From contig JBHGNT010000012.1 in assembly GCA_043228905.1 (NCBI GenBank), forward strand, positions 9,858,001-9,922,000: a DNA stretch of 64,000 bases. The letters run 5' to 3'. Both the position numbers and the translations under genes were made by a program. Each line of letters starts with the position of its first letter. Position 1 is the stretch's first letter. Positions 33,444-43,710 of the stretch are shown here, piece by piece. A model generated the notes under the pieces. It was not told the origin of the DNA. It did no database searches and saw only the letters and a program-made list of their open reading frames with translations. Origin of the DNA: Azolla caroliniana (Eukaryota > Polypodiophyta).

Positions 33444-34773
33444 TGAGAGGGTCGGAACTTGCAGAAGCCATGGCTTTGGCTGTGGATCGGATAGTGAGTG
33501 CGCCTGCGAAGGCACATGCGCCCTCGATAGGGCTATTGAAGCGGTCGTGGGCACAATAGGCCCGTTCGGTGGGAAGGACGCCATGAGCTATCTGGAGGCC
33601 TATCGAGCCGAAATGGTGTTGAGGGACATCCTAGAGGATAGGCAACTGGCCGGATTCCCTCGGGTGGCGATGCTGGGCATCCATGCGGAGGTGCTTGAGG
33701 TACAAGCTGAGAGTTGGACCTAGGAAGAGTTTGAAGGTCGGCTCCTTGAAAAATACGGGCTTGATGACGCGCTCCGGCTGTCGAAGCGGGACTTCATGGA
33801 ATGGGTGGAGACCCCCGAAAAAGGGAGAAACGCGTCGGTGCTCCTTCGGGAGTTTGAAGAACGCTTCGCACGACTTTCGGCGCTGGACCGGACCATGCTG
33901 GACACGAGTCGTGTCCTATTGTTTGTTAAATCGGTGGACGCACGGGACCGGGAGCAAGTGGGCTTCCTGCTGGAGACCGATGACTACCTAACAACCGACT
34001 GGGCCGTGGTAAAGAGAGTCTGCAGCCGCTTTGACAAACGACGTGAGTGGGTCGATAAAGGCTCGACGGGGGCAGGTTCTAATGCGACCAGGAAGGTCGG
34101 GGTACCTCCACCGGCGCGAAGGGAAGAGACCCGAGACAGGCTCGAGATCGGCTCGACTTCGACCGGCATGGTCAAAGGCTCGTCCGGAGGAGTGGCTTTG
34201 GAGGAGCTGACTCAGATGGTGAGGGACCTCCAGATCGCGCAAGCACGGAGGGACGGCGGTGAACAAGTCCATGACCGAAGGCCTCCGGCTGGGAACCGGT
34301 GCTTGTGGTGCGACGCGGTCAGCCACGGCCGAAAGGATTGCGGGGACTTCGCCGAAGCGATAAGAGTTAACGTGGTGTACCTATGGAACGGTCGGGTGCA
34401 CACTAGCGAGACCTGGAGGGCCTTGGATCTGAATGTCGGACAAGGGGGTATGAAACGGCTAATGGAAGAAGCGGCGGCTCGCCACGCGGAGACCGTCCAC
34501 TACTCGGCGTCGGCTGGAATCCGGGTTGGAAGCGATGAGGTCCGGAAGATGAAGGAAGCCGGATTCTGGCCGCTGGTGCTGGAAGGCCTCGCCGGCCTAC
34601 GGCTGAGCAAAGAGGAAGCCGACCGTGTGGAAAGACGGGTCCGGGAGGTAACCGGGTGGAGTGACCTTGTCGAAGAGAAGAGGGGCTTCGTGGAAGCCGC
34701 GTACCAGAACTACAAGGTTCTGGTGGAAGTCAAGCAAGCGGGAAAGACTAGGGGGGCCCAACCCTCGCAATAG
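33444..34773 (+). pseudogene. gag: TE8 gypsy gag
   Basis: Starts MRGSELAEAMALAVDRIVSA and matches TE9 gag throughout; a frameshift near 33500 and a stop at 33721 break the first part. From 33796 to 34773 it is open for 325 codons: FMEWVETPEKGRN, SRVLLFVKSVDARD, VCSRFDKRREWV, then zinc knuckle CLWCDAVSHGRKDC at about 34300-34341, followed by a conserved region (RGGMKRLMEEAAARHAETVH type) of unknown function. Confidence 0.82.
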
Positions 34774-34904
34774 TATGAGACCCGGTTCGGGCCGAAGTAG
34801 AGTGATGTGGGTGCATCTGGCGCACCGGACAAGGGCAGGAAGGACGGTTATCGGTTGAGCACGGAGATCGAAAGGTCTTGGAGGAATGAATCCTCGACAA
34901 CAAA

Positions 34905-35423
34905 GTGGAGCTATCGCTAAGGGAAGTGCTTGGTATCGCCAAGAAGGAGTTCCACGACTCCATCGTAGACTTGGTGAAGCGGAAAAGGTTTTCAACGGAG
35001 CCGGAGCCGGAGAAGCCGGTGGAGGTGCGAATGATGCACCTAGAAGACATGGCCCTGGAGGATGAGTTGGCGGAAAGCCACTACTCGAGGCTACATTGGG
35101 CTAGGGCAACTACAGAAACCCCTGTTCGAATCGGGGACGTTCAGGAGCCGGTGGTAGCGTTGGTAGACCATGGTTCGGAGATAAACTTGATGTCCATGGA
35201 CTTCTACAAGAAGGGAAAGTGGCCAATCAACACCAAGCACGGGTGGAAGATACGGGCAGCAACCCACGCCACAGAAGAGCTACACGGAGCCTGCTCGAAT
35301 GTACGAGTGAAACCCCACAGATGTACTATAGACGAAAGGACTTGTACCATAGGTAGGAAGTTTTGGTTTTCTGATAGCGGTGGTTGTACGGTAGCCGGCG
35401 TAGTTGGCTGAGAAAAGAAATGG
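34905..35423 (+). pseudogene. pol: TE8 gag-pol linker and protease, cut by TE9
   Basis: Open 34905-35411. KEFHDSIVDLVKRK and LEDMALEDELAESHYSR precede the retropepsin site VALVDHGSEINLMSMDFY (near 35155-35205), where the usual D-S/T-G is D-H-G; TE9 has the same residue, so this is a family trait. The second half of the protease is deleted relative to TE9 (jump near 35316) and TE9 enters at 35424. Confidence 0.8.
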
Positions 35424-36105
35424 TGTTGTGAAGAAAACCCTCCCCAAGCCCAAACCGTGTATAGCGTGTGTGAACCGGCCCTTACACGTGGGCACGTCCC
35501 TTGTCGTATAGTTGATAGGTAGGCACAAAGGTTAAATCCTAGGTAGCAATATTCTGTAAGGGAAATCGAGGAGTATCTCTGTCCAAAAGGACAGAGATTT
35601 AATGTGATGTAAACGGGTGAAACGGCCTCCCTCCTAGACCTATAAAAGAGAGGGAGACGGGTGAGAAAAAGGGGGGGCGCGAGAAGGAACGAAGTGCTGT
35701 CAGACTGGGACCGAGCTCTTCTTCTCTGTCGTTCTCCATAGCTTTCTTTTGCGCAAGCTCTCAGGAGGCTGATTCTGCTTCGTCGAACGCCCGTGTGCTT
35801 CCGGCAGAATCTCCATCTTGCTCTCCTATGTGCGTGGGTGATCAGGCGTCGACATCCACCTCACCGACCTGGTCGGCTGTAACCGTTCGATTCATCTGCA
35901 TACATACAAATACATGCCTATATTTACATACACACTCTAGTGTTCTCAACTCGCGTCTCCTGTGTTGTTGTGCCGCGTCCCCGTGCGCTTCTTTGTCTAT
36001 ACGTGAGTGAGTCTCTCTCTCTCTCTCTTTTTCCCCACCTCTTCCTCGGTCCAAGACCCCAGTGGTCCCGCCTTGTTCTCCACGCACGCGCGTAACAACG
36101 CGACA
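35424..36105 (+). repeat. TE9 5' LTR
   Basis: 682 bp. Hairpin TCTCTGTCC-AAAA-GGACAGAGA at 35576-35597; TATA box near 35640. Differs from the 3' LTR mostly near its start and in the CT run near 36006-36030. Confidence 0.92.
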
Positions 36106-36148
36106 TATTTGGTGAACCCGACATGAACAGGCGGCAGAGGAGTAGAAG

Positions 36149-37281
36149 ATGAGGGGGTCAGACCTCGTAGAAGCCATGGCTTTGGCTGTGGACCGTATAG
36201 TGAGTGCGCGCGAAGACACCGGCGCCCTTGATAGGGCTATCGAGGCGGTTGTCGGTACGATCGGCCGGTTTAGTGGGAAGGATGCCATGAGCTACTTGGC
36301 GTCCTACCGGGCTGAGATGGTAATGAGGGACACTCCGGAAGAGAGGCGTCTAGCCGGATTCCCTCGAGTGGCGATGCCGGGCATCCATACGGAGGTGCTC
36401 GAGGTACGGGCCAAGAGCCGGACCTGGGAGGAGTTTGAAGGTCGGCTCCTCGAAAGATACGGGCTTGAAGATACAGACTTCATGGAGTGGGTGGAGACCC
36501 CCGACAAAGGAAGGAACGCGTCAGTGCTCCTTCCGGAGTTAGAGGAATGCTTCGCGCGCCACTCGGTGCTTGACCGGACCGTTCTGGACACAAGCCGTGT
36601 CCTATTGTTTGTTAAGTCGGTTGACGAGCGGGATCGGGAGCAGGTAGGCCTCCTATTGGAGACTGATGACGGGCTGACGGCCACTGGGCTGTGGTGAAAA
36701 GGGTCTGTGGCCATTTCGACAAACGGCGGGAATGGGTTGACAAAGGATCGACAAGGGCGGGCTCTGTCGCAGCAAGGAAGCTCGAGCCAACACCACCAAC
36801 GCGAAGGGAAGAGACCCGAGATTGGCTCGAGACCGGGTCGGCTTCAACCGGCATGGTCAATGGCTCGTCCGGGGGAGCAACTCTGGAGGAGCTAACGCGG
36901 ATGGTAAAGGATCTCCAGATCGCCCAGGCACAGAGGGATGGTGGTGAACAGGCCCGTGACCGACGACCTCTGGCTGAAAACAGGTGCATGTGGTGTGATG
37001 CGGTTGGGCACATCCGGAAGGACTGCGGGGACTTCGCCGAGGCGATGAGAAGCAATGTGGTGTACCAGTGGAACGGTCGGGTGCACGCCAACGAGACCCG
37101 AAGGGCCCTGAACCTGAACGTCGGGCGAGGGGGTATGAAAAGGCTGATGGAGGAGGCGGCGGCTCGTCACGCGGAGACCGTTCACTTCTCGGCGTCAGTT
37201 GGTATTCGGGTCGGAGGTGGCGAGGGTTTAGAGCCGGGTTCTGGCCGACGATGCTGGAAGGCCTCGCCGGCGCACGACTGA
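36149..37281 (+). pseudogene. gag: TE9 gypsy gag
   Basis: First ATG after the primer region: MRGSDLVEAMALAVDRIVSA. Open to 36697, then a single frameshift near 36680-36700 and open again to 37281. Predicted capsid-like region with FSGKDAMSYLASYRAEM, WEEFEGRLLERYGL, SRVLLFVKSVDERDREQVG; zinc knuckle CMWCDAVGHIRKDC near 36985-37026 (complete CCHC). A second frameshift follows near 37215. Better preserved than the TE8 copy. Confidence 0.85.
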
Positions 37282-37984
37282 GGAAAGAAGAGGTGGACCG
37301 CGCGGAAAAACGGGTCCGGGAGGTAATCGGGTGGAGTGACCCGGTGGAAGAAAAGACGGTGCTCGGGATCGCCAAGAAGGAGTTCCACGACTCCATCGTA
37401 GACTTGTTGAAGAGGAAGATGCTGTCGACGGAGACAGAACTGGAGAAGCCGGTGGAGGTGCGGACGACGCACATAGAGGACATGGCACTAGAAGACGAGT
37501 TGGCGGAGAGCCACTATTCGAGGCCGCACTAAGCCAGAGCGACCACAGAGACCCCTGTGAAGATCGGAGATGTTCATGAACCGGTGGTGGCGTTGGTGGA
37601 CCATGGTTCAGAAATCAATTTGATGTCTATGGACTTCTATAAGAAGGGAAAATGGCCGATCAACACCAAGCACGGGTGGAAAATACGGGCGGCGACGCAT
37701 GCCACCGAAGAACTGCATGGAGCCTGCCCGAACGTACGAGTAAAGATCGGCGATGTCGAGATTGACCAGCACTTCTTCGTGTAGGAGACATCCTCACATC
37801 CGGTTATACTAGGAGAACCGTACATCACGGCAGCACGGATGGAGACCAAGGTGCTGGACAACGGCTCGGCCTATGCAAGGGTCAAGAGCCAGGATGGGCG
37901 TCACTCGGTCCGGTTCCTGACGGTGAGACCGAACCATGAGAGGAACCGCGAGACCCTCGGGGGCGAAAGCCGGGAGGATTTTTG
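37220..37984 (+). pseudogene. pol: TE9 gag-pol linker and protease
   Basis: GFWPTMLEGLAGARLRKEEV, KEFHDSIVDLLKRK, LEDELAESHYSRPH then a stop at 37530, followed by protease VALVDHGSEINLMSMDFYKK (37590-37650) and the C-terminal flap region ILGEPYITAARMETKVLD. Another stop lies at 37782. D-H-G at the active site as in TE8. Confidence 0.82.
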
Positions 37985-38085
37985 AAGAGGGCTATCAAGG
38001 CGTGGGGCCGCGATAGTCCGGACACTCCGGGAAAACCCCACAAGTGTATGATAGCGAAGAAGACCTGTGCTATAAGTAGGGAATT

Positions 38086-39279
38086 TTGGTTCTTCGACAA
38101 CGGAGGGTGTACGATAGTCGACGTTGTTGCCGGAAGAAAAGGGCGGAGGAGCGACGTCGGGCATGTGGCATCCTCGACCTCAGAGAGGAAATCAACGGAG
38201 CCGTGGAGGCGGTCTCTTTCATCGATACCTTGGGGGAGCTGCGGGAGGTAGTCGGAGGAGTCCTTAAAGAGGACAAGACGATTCCGATATGTTCGGAAAA
38301 GATGTACGAAGTCATCGCGGACTTCAGTAGAGGGCTCGAGTCGGATCGGACGGCCCGGGTGGACACGAGGTACAAGACTGTGGACCGGAAGGTGAGGCCA
38401 GTCGCGGCTCCCTTGCCGGAGGGCAGCGAGTTGCGAATAAAGGGGGTTGCGTCGGACCTGAGTTTACGAAATCCGGCCCGCATAGGACACACGTTCACCG
38501 ACATAACGCTGCGCGAGCTCAAAATCGGTGGGGGCGGCTTCCTACTGCTAGCAGAAGAGGACCGTTTTTGGGGAATGCTCGGAAGGCACGGGAAGGCTTT
38601 CGCATTCACGGTACCGCATGTGCCGTGGAGTCTCAAACCGATTCCAGTACACAGAGCTCACATCCCGAAGCTGATGGAGCTGCGAAAGCAAAAGGTCGAG
38701 ATGGGAATCCTCGAACCGTCGAGTGCCCCATACTCAAATCGGTGGTTTACCATGCCAAAGAAGGACGGCACGCTGCGCTTTATTCAAGACTTGCAGCCGG
38801 TCAACAAGGTGACCATTCGAAACGCAGGAATCGGACCGACAATAGACGAGTTCGCGGAGGCCTTCGCCGGAAGGTCGATTTACTCGATCTGTGATCTCTA
38901 CTCGGGGTACGATCAGTTCCAGCTTGCCGTAGAGAGCAGAGACATCACGACAAAGCGAACTCCTCTCGGCATAGTACGAATGTGTACCCTGCCGCAAGCA
39001 GGGACGAACTCGGTGGCTCACATGGTGAACGCAATGAACAAAGTGTTGAGGGATTGTATCCCGGACATCACCATGCCGTTTTTGGATGACGTCCCGATCA
39101 AGGGATGCCCAGTGGAGGAAAGGGACGAGACGGTTGGACCGGACGGATGCAGGAAATTCGTGGCAACGCACATCGATGACTGCGAGAAGTTGCTGCAGAG
39201 GTTGGAGGGCGCGAGGCTCACCTTCTCCGGGGGAAAATCGGCCTTTGGGCAATCAGAGATCATGGCCGTCTCCGGCTAA
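38086..39279 (+). CDS. pol: TE9 gypsy reverse transcriptase, open 397 codons
   Basis: After an N-terminal extension shared with TE8 (FIDTLGELREVVGG, IPICSEKMYEVIADF), the RT begins around codon 200: KQKVEMGILEPSSAPYSNRW, MPKKDGTLRFIQDLQPVNKV, FAGRSIYSICDLYSGYDQFQ, RTPLGIVRMCTLPQAGTNS, and the catalytic box MPFLDDVPIKG (39070-39102), F-L-D-D instead of the usual Y-x-D-D. A small deletion after SAFGQ (near 39255) shifts the frame into the connection and RNase H region. The ATG at 38086 is only the first in this open stretch; the real protein would start far upstream in pol. Confidence 0.85.
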   Translation: MVLRQRRVYDSRRCCRKKRAEERRRACGILDLREEINGAVEAVSFIDTLGELREVVGGVLKEDKTIPICSEKMYEVIADFSRGLESDRTARVDTRYKTVDRKVRPVAAPLPEGSELRIKGVASDLSLRNPARIGHTFTDITLRELKIGGGGFLLLAEEDRFWGMLGRHGKAFAFTVPHVPWSLKPIPVHRAHIPKLMELRKQKVEMGILEPSSAPYSNRWFTMPKKDGTLRFIQDLQPVNKVTIRNAGIGPTIDEFAEAFAGRSIYSICDLYSGYDQFQLAVESRDITTKRTPLGIVRMCTLPQAGTNSVAHMVNAMNKVLRDCIPDITMPFLDDVPIKGCPVEERDETVGPDGCRKFVATHIDDCEKLLQRLEGARLTFSGGKSAFGQSEIMAVSG

Positions 39280-40104
39280 GGTAGAAGCCATCTCCGCGAT
39301 GAAGAACGACTGTAGCTCGGTCACGGAGGTTTGGAGGTTCTTGGGAGCGTGCGCGTTCTACCACATATGGATCCCGCATTACGCTCACGTCGTGGAGCCG
39401 TTATACGGGTTGCTGAAAAAGGGGCGAAAATTCGAGTGGAGAGACGAGCATACGGAGTTTGTCCGGAAGATGAAGGAAGCACTTGCCGCGGCTCCGGCGC
39501 TCCGAAAGGCTGTCTACGGAAAGAGCACTCCAATTTACGTAACGGTAGACACGAGTCCGACCGGGATCGGATGGGTCATCAACCAAGAGGACGAGGACGG
39601 AGTGCGTTCCCTGATCCGGTTCGGCGCGAAGGTCCTCAGCAAGCGACAACGAGGATACGCCCAGGTTAAACACGAGCTCTGGGGTATCGTTTCGGTGGTA
39701 AAGGCCGATAAAGACTACCTGATCGGGACAGAGGTAATTATCGAGACGGACTGCCTACCGATCCTTGGCATGGTTTCCGGATGCGTGACGCCGGACCTGG
39801 CAATGCTCAGGTGGATAGCGTACATCAAGTCCCTGAATCCGGAAATACGACACATTTCCGGGAAAGACAACGCCATGGCCGACATGCTTTCAAGGGCGAG
39901 GTTCGAAAACGACGGCGCCATGGTTACAGAGGACGAGGAAGTCGGCATGGACTTCTTCGAGGCGGCTCACGTAACAACCGGTAGGGAATGCTCTCCAACT
40001 CTTAACGATTTCGACGAGAGCAAGTATGACGGGGAGTGGCTGCAGATCGGCGGGTTCCTGAAAACAATGACACCGGACGCGGCATGGACAACGGACGAGG
40101 GCGT
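39280..40104 (+). pseudogene. pol: TE9 RT connection and RNase H
   Basis: Frame overlapping from 39086 to 40189. Contains KVEAISAMKN, WRFLGACAFYHIWIPHYAHV, FEWRDEHTEFVRKMKEAL, then RNase H motifs VTVDTSPTGIGWVI, YAQVKHELWGIV, IIETDCLPILGMV and KDNAMADMLSRARF. Catalytic D, E and D are visible. Ends with the pre-integrase segment FDESKYDGEWLQIGGF. Confidence 0.87.
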
Positions 40105-40377
40105 ATCCTGCGAGTCTACGACAGCAGCCTCGACAATTAGCACAGGGCCACGCGGAAGTTTGCGAGGAGGTGGTTCGGGCCTTACGTAGTAACAGGCGCC
40201 CACGGCAATGGGACGTATCATCTCGCGGAGCTCGACGGTATGAGAATGGCGATACTGGTAGCGGGGAAGAGGATCAAAGCGTTCAAGAAACGGCACGACG
40301 GGGAGCCGGAGCTAGGGGGCATGGACAGCAACGACGAGCAGCCCGAGGCGGAGGATGAACCGGTAAACGAGGAATAA
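40105..40377 (+). pseudogene. pol: TE9 integrase C-terminal remnant
   Basis: At about 40105 the sequence passes from the segment before integrase straight to the GPY/F module RRWFGPYVVTGAHGN, YHLAELDGMRM and FKKRHD. Relative to TE8 about 1.0 kb is gone: zinc finger and all of the D,D,E core. Confidence 0.88.
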
Positions 40378-40453
40378 AAGCATGGATCGGTTTTCTCCCG
40401 TAGGAACCCAATTATGGCGCATACCGGTGGATGCGCGGTTAGGTGGGGGCGGA

Positions 40454-41039
40454 TGTCGTAAAGAAAACCGTCCCCAGGCGCAAACCGTGTATAGTGTGTG
40501 TGAACCGGCCCTTACACATGGGCACGTCCCTTGTCGTATAGTAGATAGGTAGGCACAAAGGTTAAATCCTAGGTAGCAATATTCTGTAAGGGAAATCGAG
40601 GAGTATCTCTGTCCGAAAGGACAGAGAATTAATGTGATGTAAACGGGTGAAACGGCCTCCCTCCTTGAGCTATAAAAGAGAGGGAGACGGGGGAGAGAAA
40701 GGGGGGGCGCGAGAAGGAACGAAGTGTTGTCGGACTGGGACCGAGCTCTTCTTCTCTGTCGTTCTCCATAGCTTTCTTTTGCGTAGGCTCTCAAGAGGCT
40801 GATTCTGCTCCGTGGAACGCCCGTGTGCTTCCGGCAGAATCTCCATCTTGCTCTCCCGTGTGCGTGGGTGATCAGGCGTCGGCATCCACCTCGCCGACCT
40901 AGTTGGCTGTAACCGTTCGATTCGTCTGCATACATACAAATACATGCCTATATTTACATACACACTCTAGTGTTCTCAACTCGCGTCTCCTGTGTTGTTG
41001 TGCCGCATCCCCGTGCGCTTCTTTGTCTATACGTGAGTG

Positions 41040-41082
<43 letters not shown>

Positions 41083-41155
41083 CCCCACCTATTCCTCGGT
41101 CCAAGACCCCAGTGGTCCCGCCTTGTTCTCCACGCACGCGCGTAACAACGCGACA
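40454..41155 (+). repeat. TE9 3' LTR
   Basis: 702 bp after polypurine tract GGTGGGGGCGGA. Hairpin TCTCTGTCC-GAAA-GGACAGAGA at 40606-40627, TATA box near 40670, CT microsatellite at about 41040-41078 that is 20 bp longer than in the 5' LTR. Confidence 0.93.
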
Positions 41156-42095
41156 ACGGGCAGAGGAGTCCTCGGGCCTGAAGAGGAAATCAGCGGAGCC
41201 ATGGAGGTGGTCTCTTTCGACGACACCTTGGGGAAGTTATGGGAGGTGTTTGGAGAAGGCCATAATGCAGACCGGACAATTCCGGTATGTTTGGAAAATA
41301 TGTACGAAGTCATCGCCGACTTCGGTAGTGGAGTCGAGTCGGATCGGACGGCCCGAGTGGATACGAAGTACAAGATTGTGGACCAGAAGGTGAGGCCAAT
41401 CGCGGCACCCTTGCCGAAGGGCAGCGAGTTACAGCTAAAGGGGGTCGTGTCGGACACAAGTCTACAAGATCCAGCCAGCATAGGACACACGTTCACCGAC
41501 ATAACCTTCTGGGAACTCAAGATCGGTGGGGGTGGTTTCCTGCTGCCGACGGAAGAGGAGCGGTTTCGGAGAATGCTCGGGAGGCACGGGAAGGCTTTTG
41601 CATTCTCACTGGAGGAGATCGGGTGCATAGACCCGAAGGTTGTGGAACCAATGTTGATCTTCACGGTACCGCATGTGTCGTGGAATCTCAAGCCGATTCT
41701 GGTACCCATAGCTCACATCGGAAAATGATGGAGCTGCTGAAACAGAAGGTGGAGATGGGCATCCTCGAACCGTCGAGTGCCCCATATTCAAATCGGTGGT
41801 TTACCGTGCCGAAGAAGAACGACACACTGCGCTTCATACAGGACCTGCAGCCGGTCAACAAGGTATCAGACCGACCATCGATGAGTTCGCGGAGGCCTTT
41901 GCACGGAGTTCAATCTACTCGGTCGGGGATTTGTTCTTAGGGTACGATCAGTTCCAACGATCCGTAGAGAGCAGGGATGTCACGACGATGCGGACTCCTC
42001 TCGGCCTAGTTCGGATGTGTACCCTGCCGCAAGGAGGAACGAACTCGGTGGCGCACATGGTGAATGTGATGAACAAGGTGTTGAGGGACTGCATA
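41156..42095 (+). pseudogene. pol: TE8 RT N-terminal part, cut by TE10
   Basis: Resumes TE8 after TE9. Open 41161-41728 with FDDTLGKLWEVFGE, IPVCLENMYEVIADF, FTDITFWELKIGGGGF, MLGRHGKAFAF and FTVPHVSWNLKPI, the conserved pre-RT region. A frameshift near 41725 leads to KQKVEMGILEPSSAPYSNRW and IQDLQPVNKV, a second deletion near 41863, then SSIYSVGDLFLGYDQFQ and NVMNKVLRDCI. TE10 enters at 42096 just before the catalytic box. Confidence 0.86.
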
Positions 42096-42524
42096 TGTCA
42101 GGAACAATACTAAGACAGAGAAGGAATTAGTACTAAAAGAAGTATTAGTACTAAGAGAGGTGAAGAACTCTCGAGAGAAGGAAAGAGTGAGTGAGAGGGA
42201 GAGAGAGAGAGAGAGAGAGAGAGAAAGATGATAAGAAAAGATATATATTATGTGAAGAGAATGTATAGTAGTAGCTAGGAGGCTTAAGACTGGTGTTGAA
42301 CCGATTTGGTTCGAAATAATGCCTCGTGCCTCCTTTTATAGTGTTCTAAGGAATACTCCTAAAGTTTCTAGAATGTTCCAGAGAAATCTGGAATATACAT
42401 CAATTTTCTATAATAAAACATAAATGAAAATAATATTCTACGTATTATAATGTATAGTCTAATGGTCAAGAGCTCGACCCATGTAGCATAAGGTCATGGG
42501 TTCAAGTCTTGCCATATCATGACA
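42096..42524 (-). repeat. TE10 3' LTR (left copy)
   Basis: 429 bp. Inside edge is the minus-strand polypurine tract AAAGGGGGGATAG. Contains a GA run (about 42197-42226) and a tRNA-like module at 42455-42509. Confidence 0.92.
42455..42512 (+). promoter_or_regulatory. tRNA-like A box/B box in TE10 left LTR (antisense to element)
   Basis: Plus-strand A box TAGTCTAATGG at 42455 and B box GGTTCAAGTCT at 42499, 44 nt apart as in real tRNA genes. The arms between them pair poorly, so this is a tRNA-derived promoter-like relic, not a tRNA. Confidence 0.65.
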
Positions 42525-43710
42525 CTATCCCCCCTTTAAAACGACGAGTGTAACGAGTCGTTTTGGATTGAGGACCCGGTTTGTCTGGATATTGATGATG
42601 GAAGTCTTCAAGAAGTGCATGAGCATTGGTGACATTCTCTATCGGTTCCCAAGTACACTCACTGGGACTATATCCTAGCCAATCGACTAGATAGTAAAGC
42701 TTGTTGCGAACAATCTTGGAATCAAGGATGGCGGCAACCTCGTACTCAGGTCCATCTTCAAGCTCGATCGGGGGTGGAGGCTGTGTAATACGTCCTGGGA
42801 TGGTGCTCTCTTGATAGAGTTCAAGGAGAGAACTATGAAACACCGGATGTATCCGAAGTTGTGGAGGTAGATCGAGATGAAAAGCGACATCATTAATCTT
42901 TCCTATGATACGGAAAGGACCTAATCGTTGATAATCCAACTTCTCGCATGGGCGAGTAGTCTTGATGTGTCGTTGGAGTAGCCATACCCGATCTCCAATG
43001 TTAAAACTGGATGGGAGTCGATGAAGATCCGCATAAACCTTGTGTGTTTGCTGAGCTTGTTGGAGATGAGTAGATAAAATCCACTTGTATCTTGCGTAAC
43101 CGCTCCAAACGATCCTCCGCGCAAGGATTTGTGGACACCTCTGGGGTTTCAAGTACACACCACCGGGGGTGACATCCCGTAACTCGGCGAAGTGGAGAAT
43201 ATCTGCCCAGTCTTCCTGATGATAGCTGAGAAAGCACCGCAGGTACTGCTCTAGCGTTTGATTTGTTCGTTCGGCTTGGCCGTCGGTTTGTGGGTGGTAG
43301 CCGGAGGAGAGGTTACAAGTGACTTTGAGCAATTTAAAAAGGTGCTTCCAGAATTCTGATATGAACTGGGGTCCACGATAGCTGACAATACTATCGGGAA
43401 GTCCATGATGCCGACATACTTCACGCATGACAATTTCGGCGGTGTCTTCACTGGAGATTTCCTTAGTACAAGGCAAAAAATGAGCCATGTTCGTATATCG
43501 ATCTACCACTGTTAGAATTGCATTGAACCCCTTAGAGACTGGAAGATCTGTGATGAAGTCTAGAGCAATGGATTGCCACGGCTTGCTTGGAATTGGTAAT
43601 GGTTCTAATAAACCATATGGATGATGCCTTGGCATTTTCGCTCTGCAGCATGTGTCACAAGTCCGAACAAAATCTTCGACAAATTGTCGCATACAGGGCC
43701 ACCAGAATGA
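42517..43710 (-). pseudogene. pol: TE10 integrase with C-terminal chromodomain
   Basis: Open 43692-42517 (391 codons). Zinc finger end CDTCCRAKMPRH; core ALDFITDLPVSKGFNAILT (first D) and YHPQTDGQAERTNQTLEQY (E), but the second catalytic motif is SYRGPQFISEF where D is expected for Y. The GPF-like region LDYQRLGPFRIIGKI follows, then a chromodomain YEVAAILDSKIVRNKLYYLV to WLGYSPSECTWEPIENV (42610-42760), which in chromoviruses steers integration to modified histones. A stop at 43714 or nearby precedes it. Confidence 0.92.

Larger units (their letters stand above)
35424..41155 (+). mobile_element. TE9, gypsy element with deleted integrase
   Basis: 5.7 kb, same family as TE8, inserted in TE8. 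Flanks ATGG and ACGG make a 4-bp TSD with one mismatch. Gag, protease, RT and RNase H regions are present with few breaks. Integrase is missing except for its last ~90 codons. Confidence 0.92.

Noticed and set aside
3399-36130. Primer sites of TE8 and TE9 as initiator-Met type
   Set aside because: The sequence after these LTRs (TTGGTGAACCC) does not match TGGTATCAGAGC; left unassigned. The interval also covers TE3, whose site does match with one change.
42455-42512. Functional tRNA gene in TE10 LTR
   Set aside because: A and B boxes are spaced correctly, but acceptor and T stems do not pair; kept only as a tRNA-like promoter relic.
42610-42760. Host chromodomain (HP1-like) gene
   Set aside because: The chromodomain is in frame with the integrase of TE10, the standard chromovirus arrangement.
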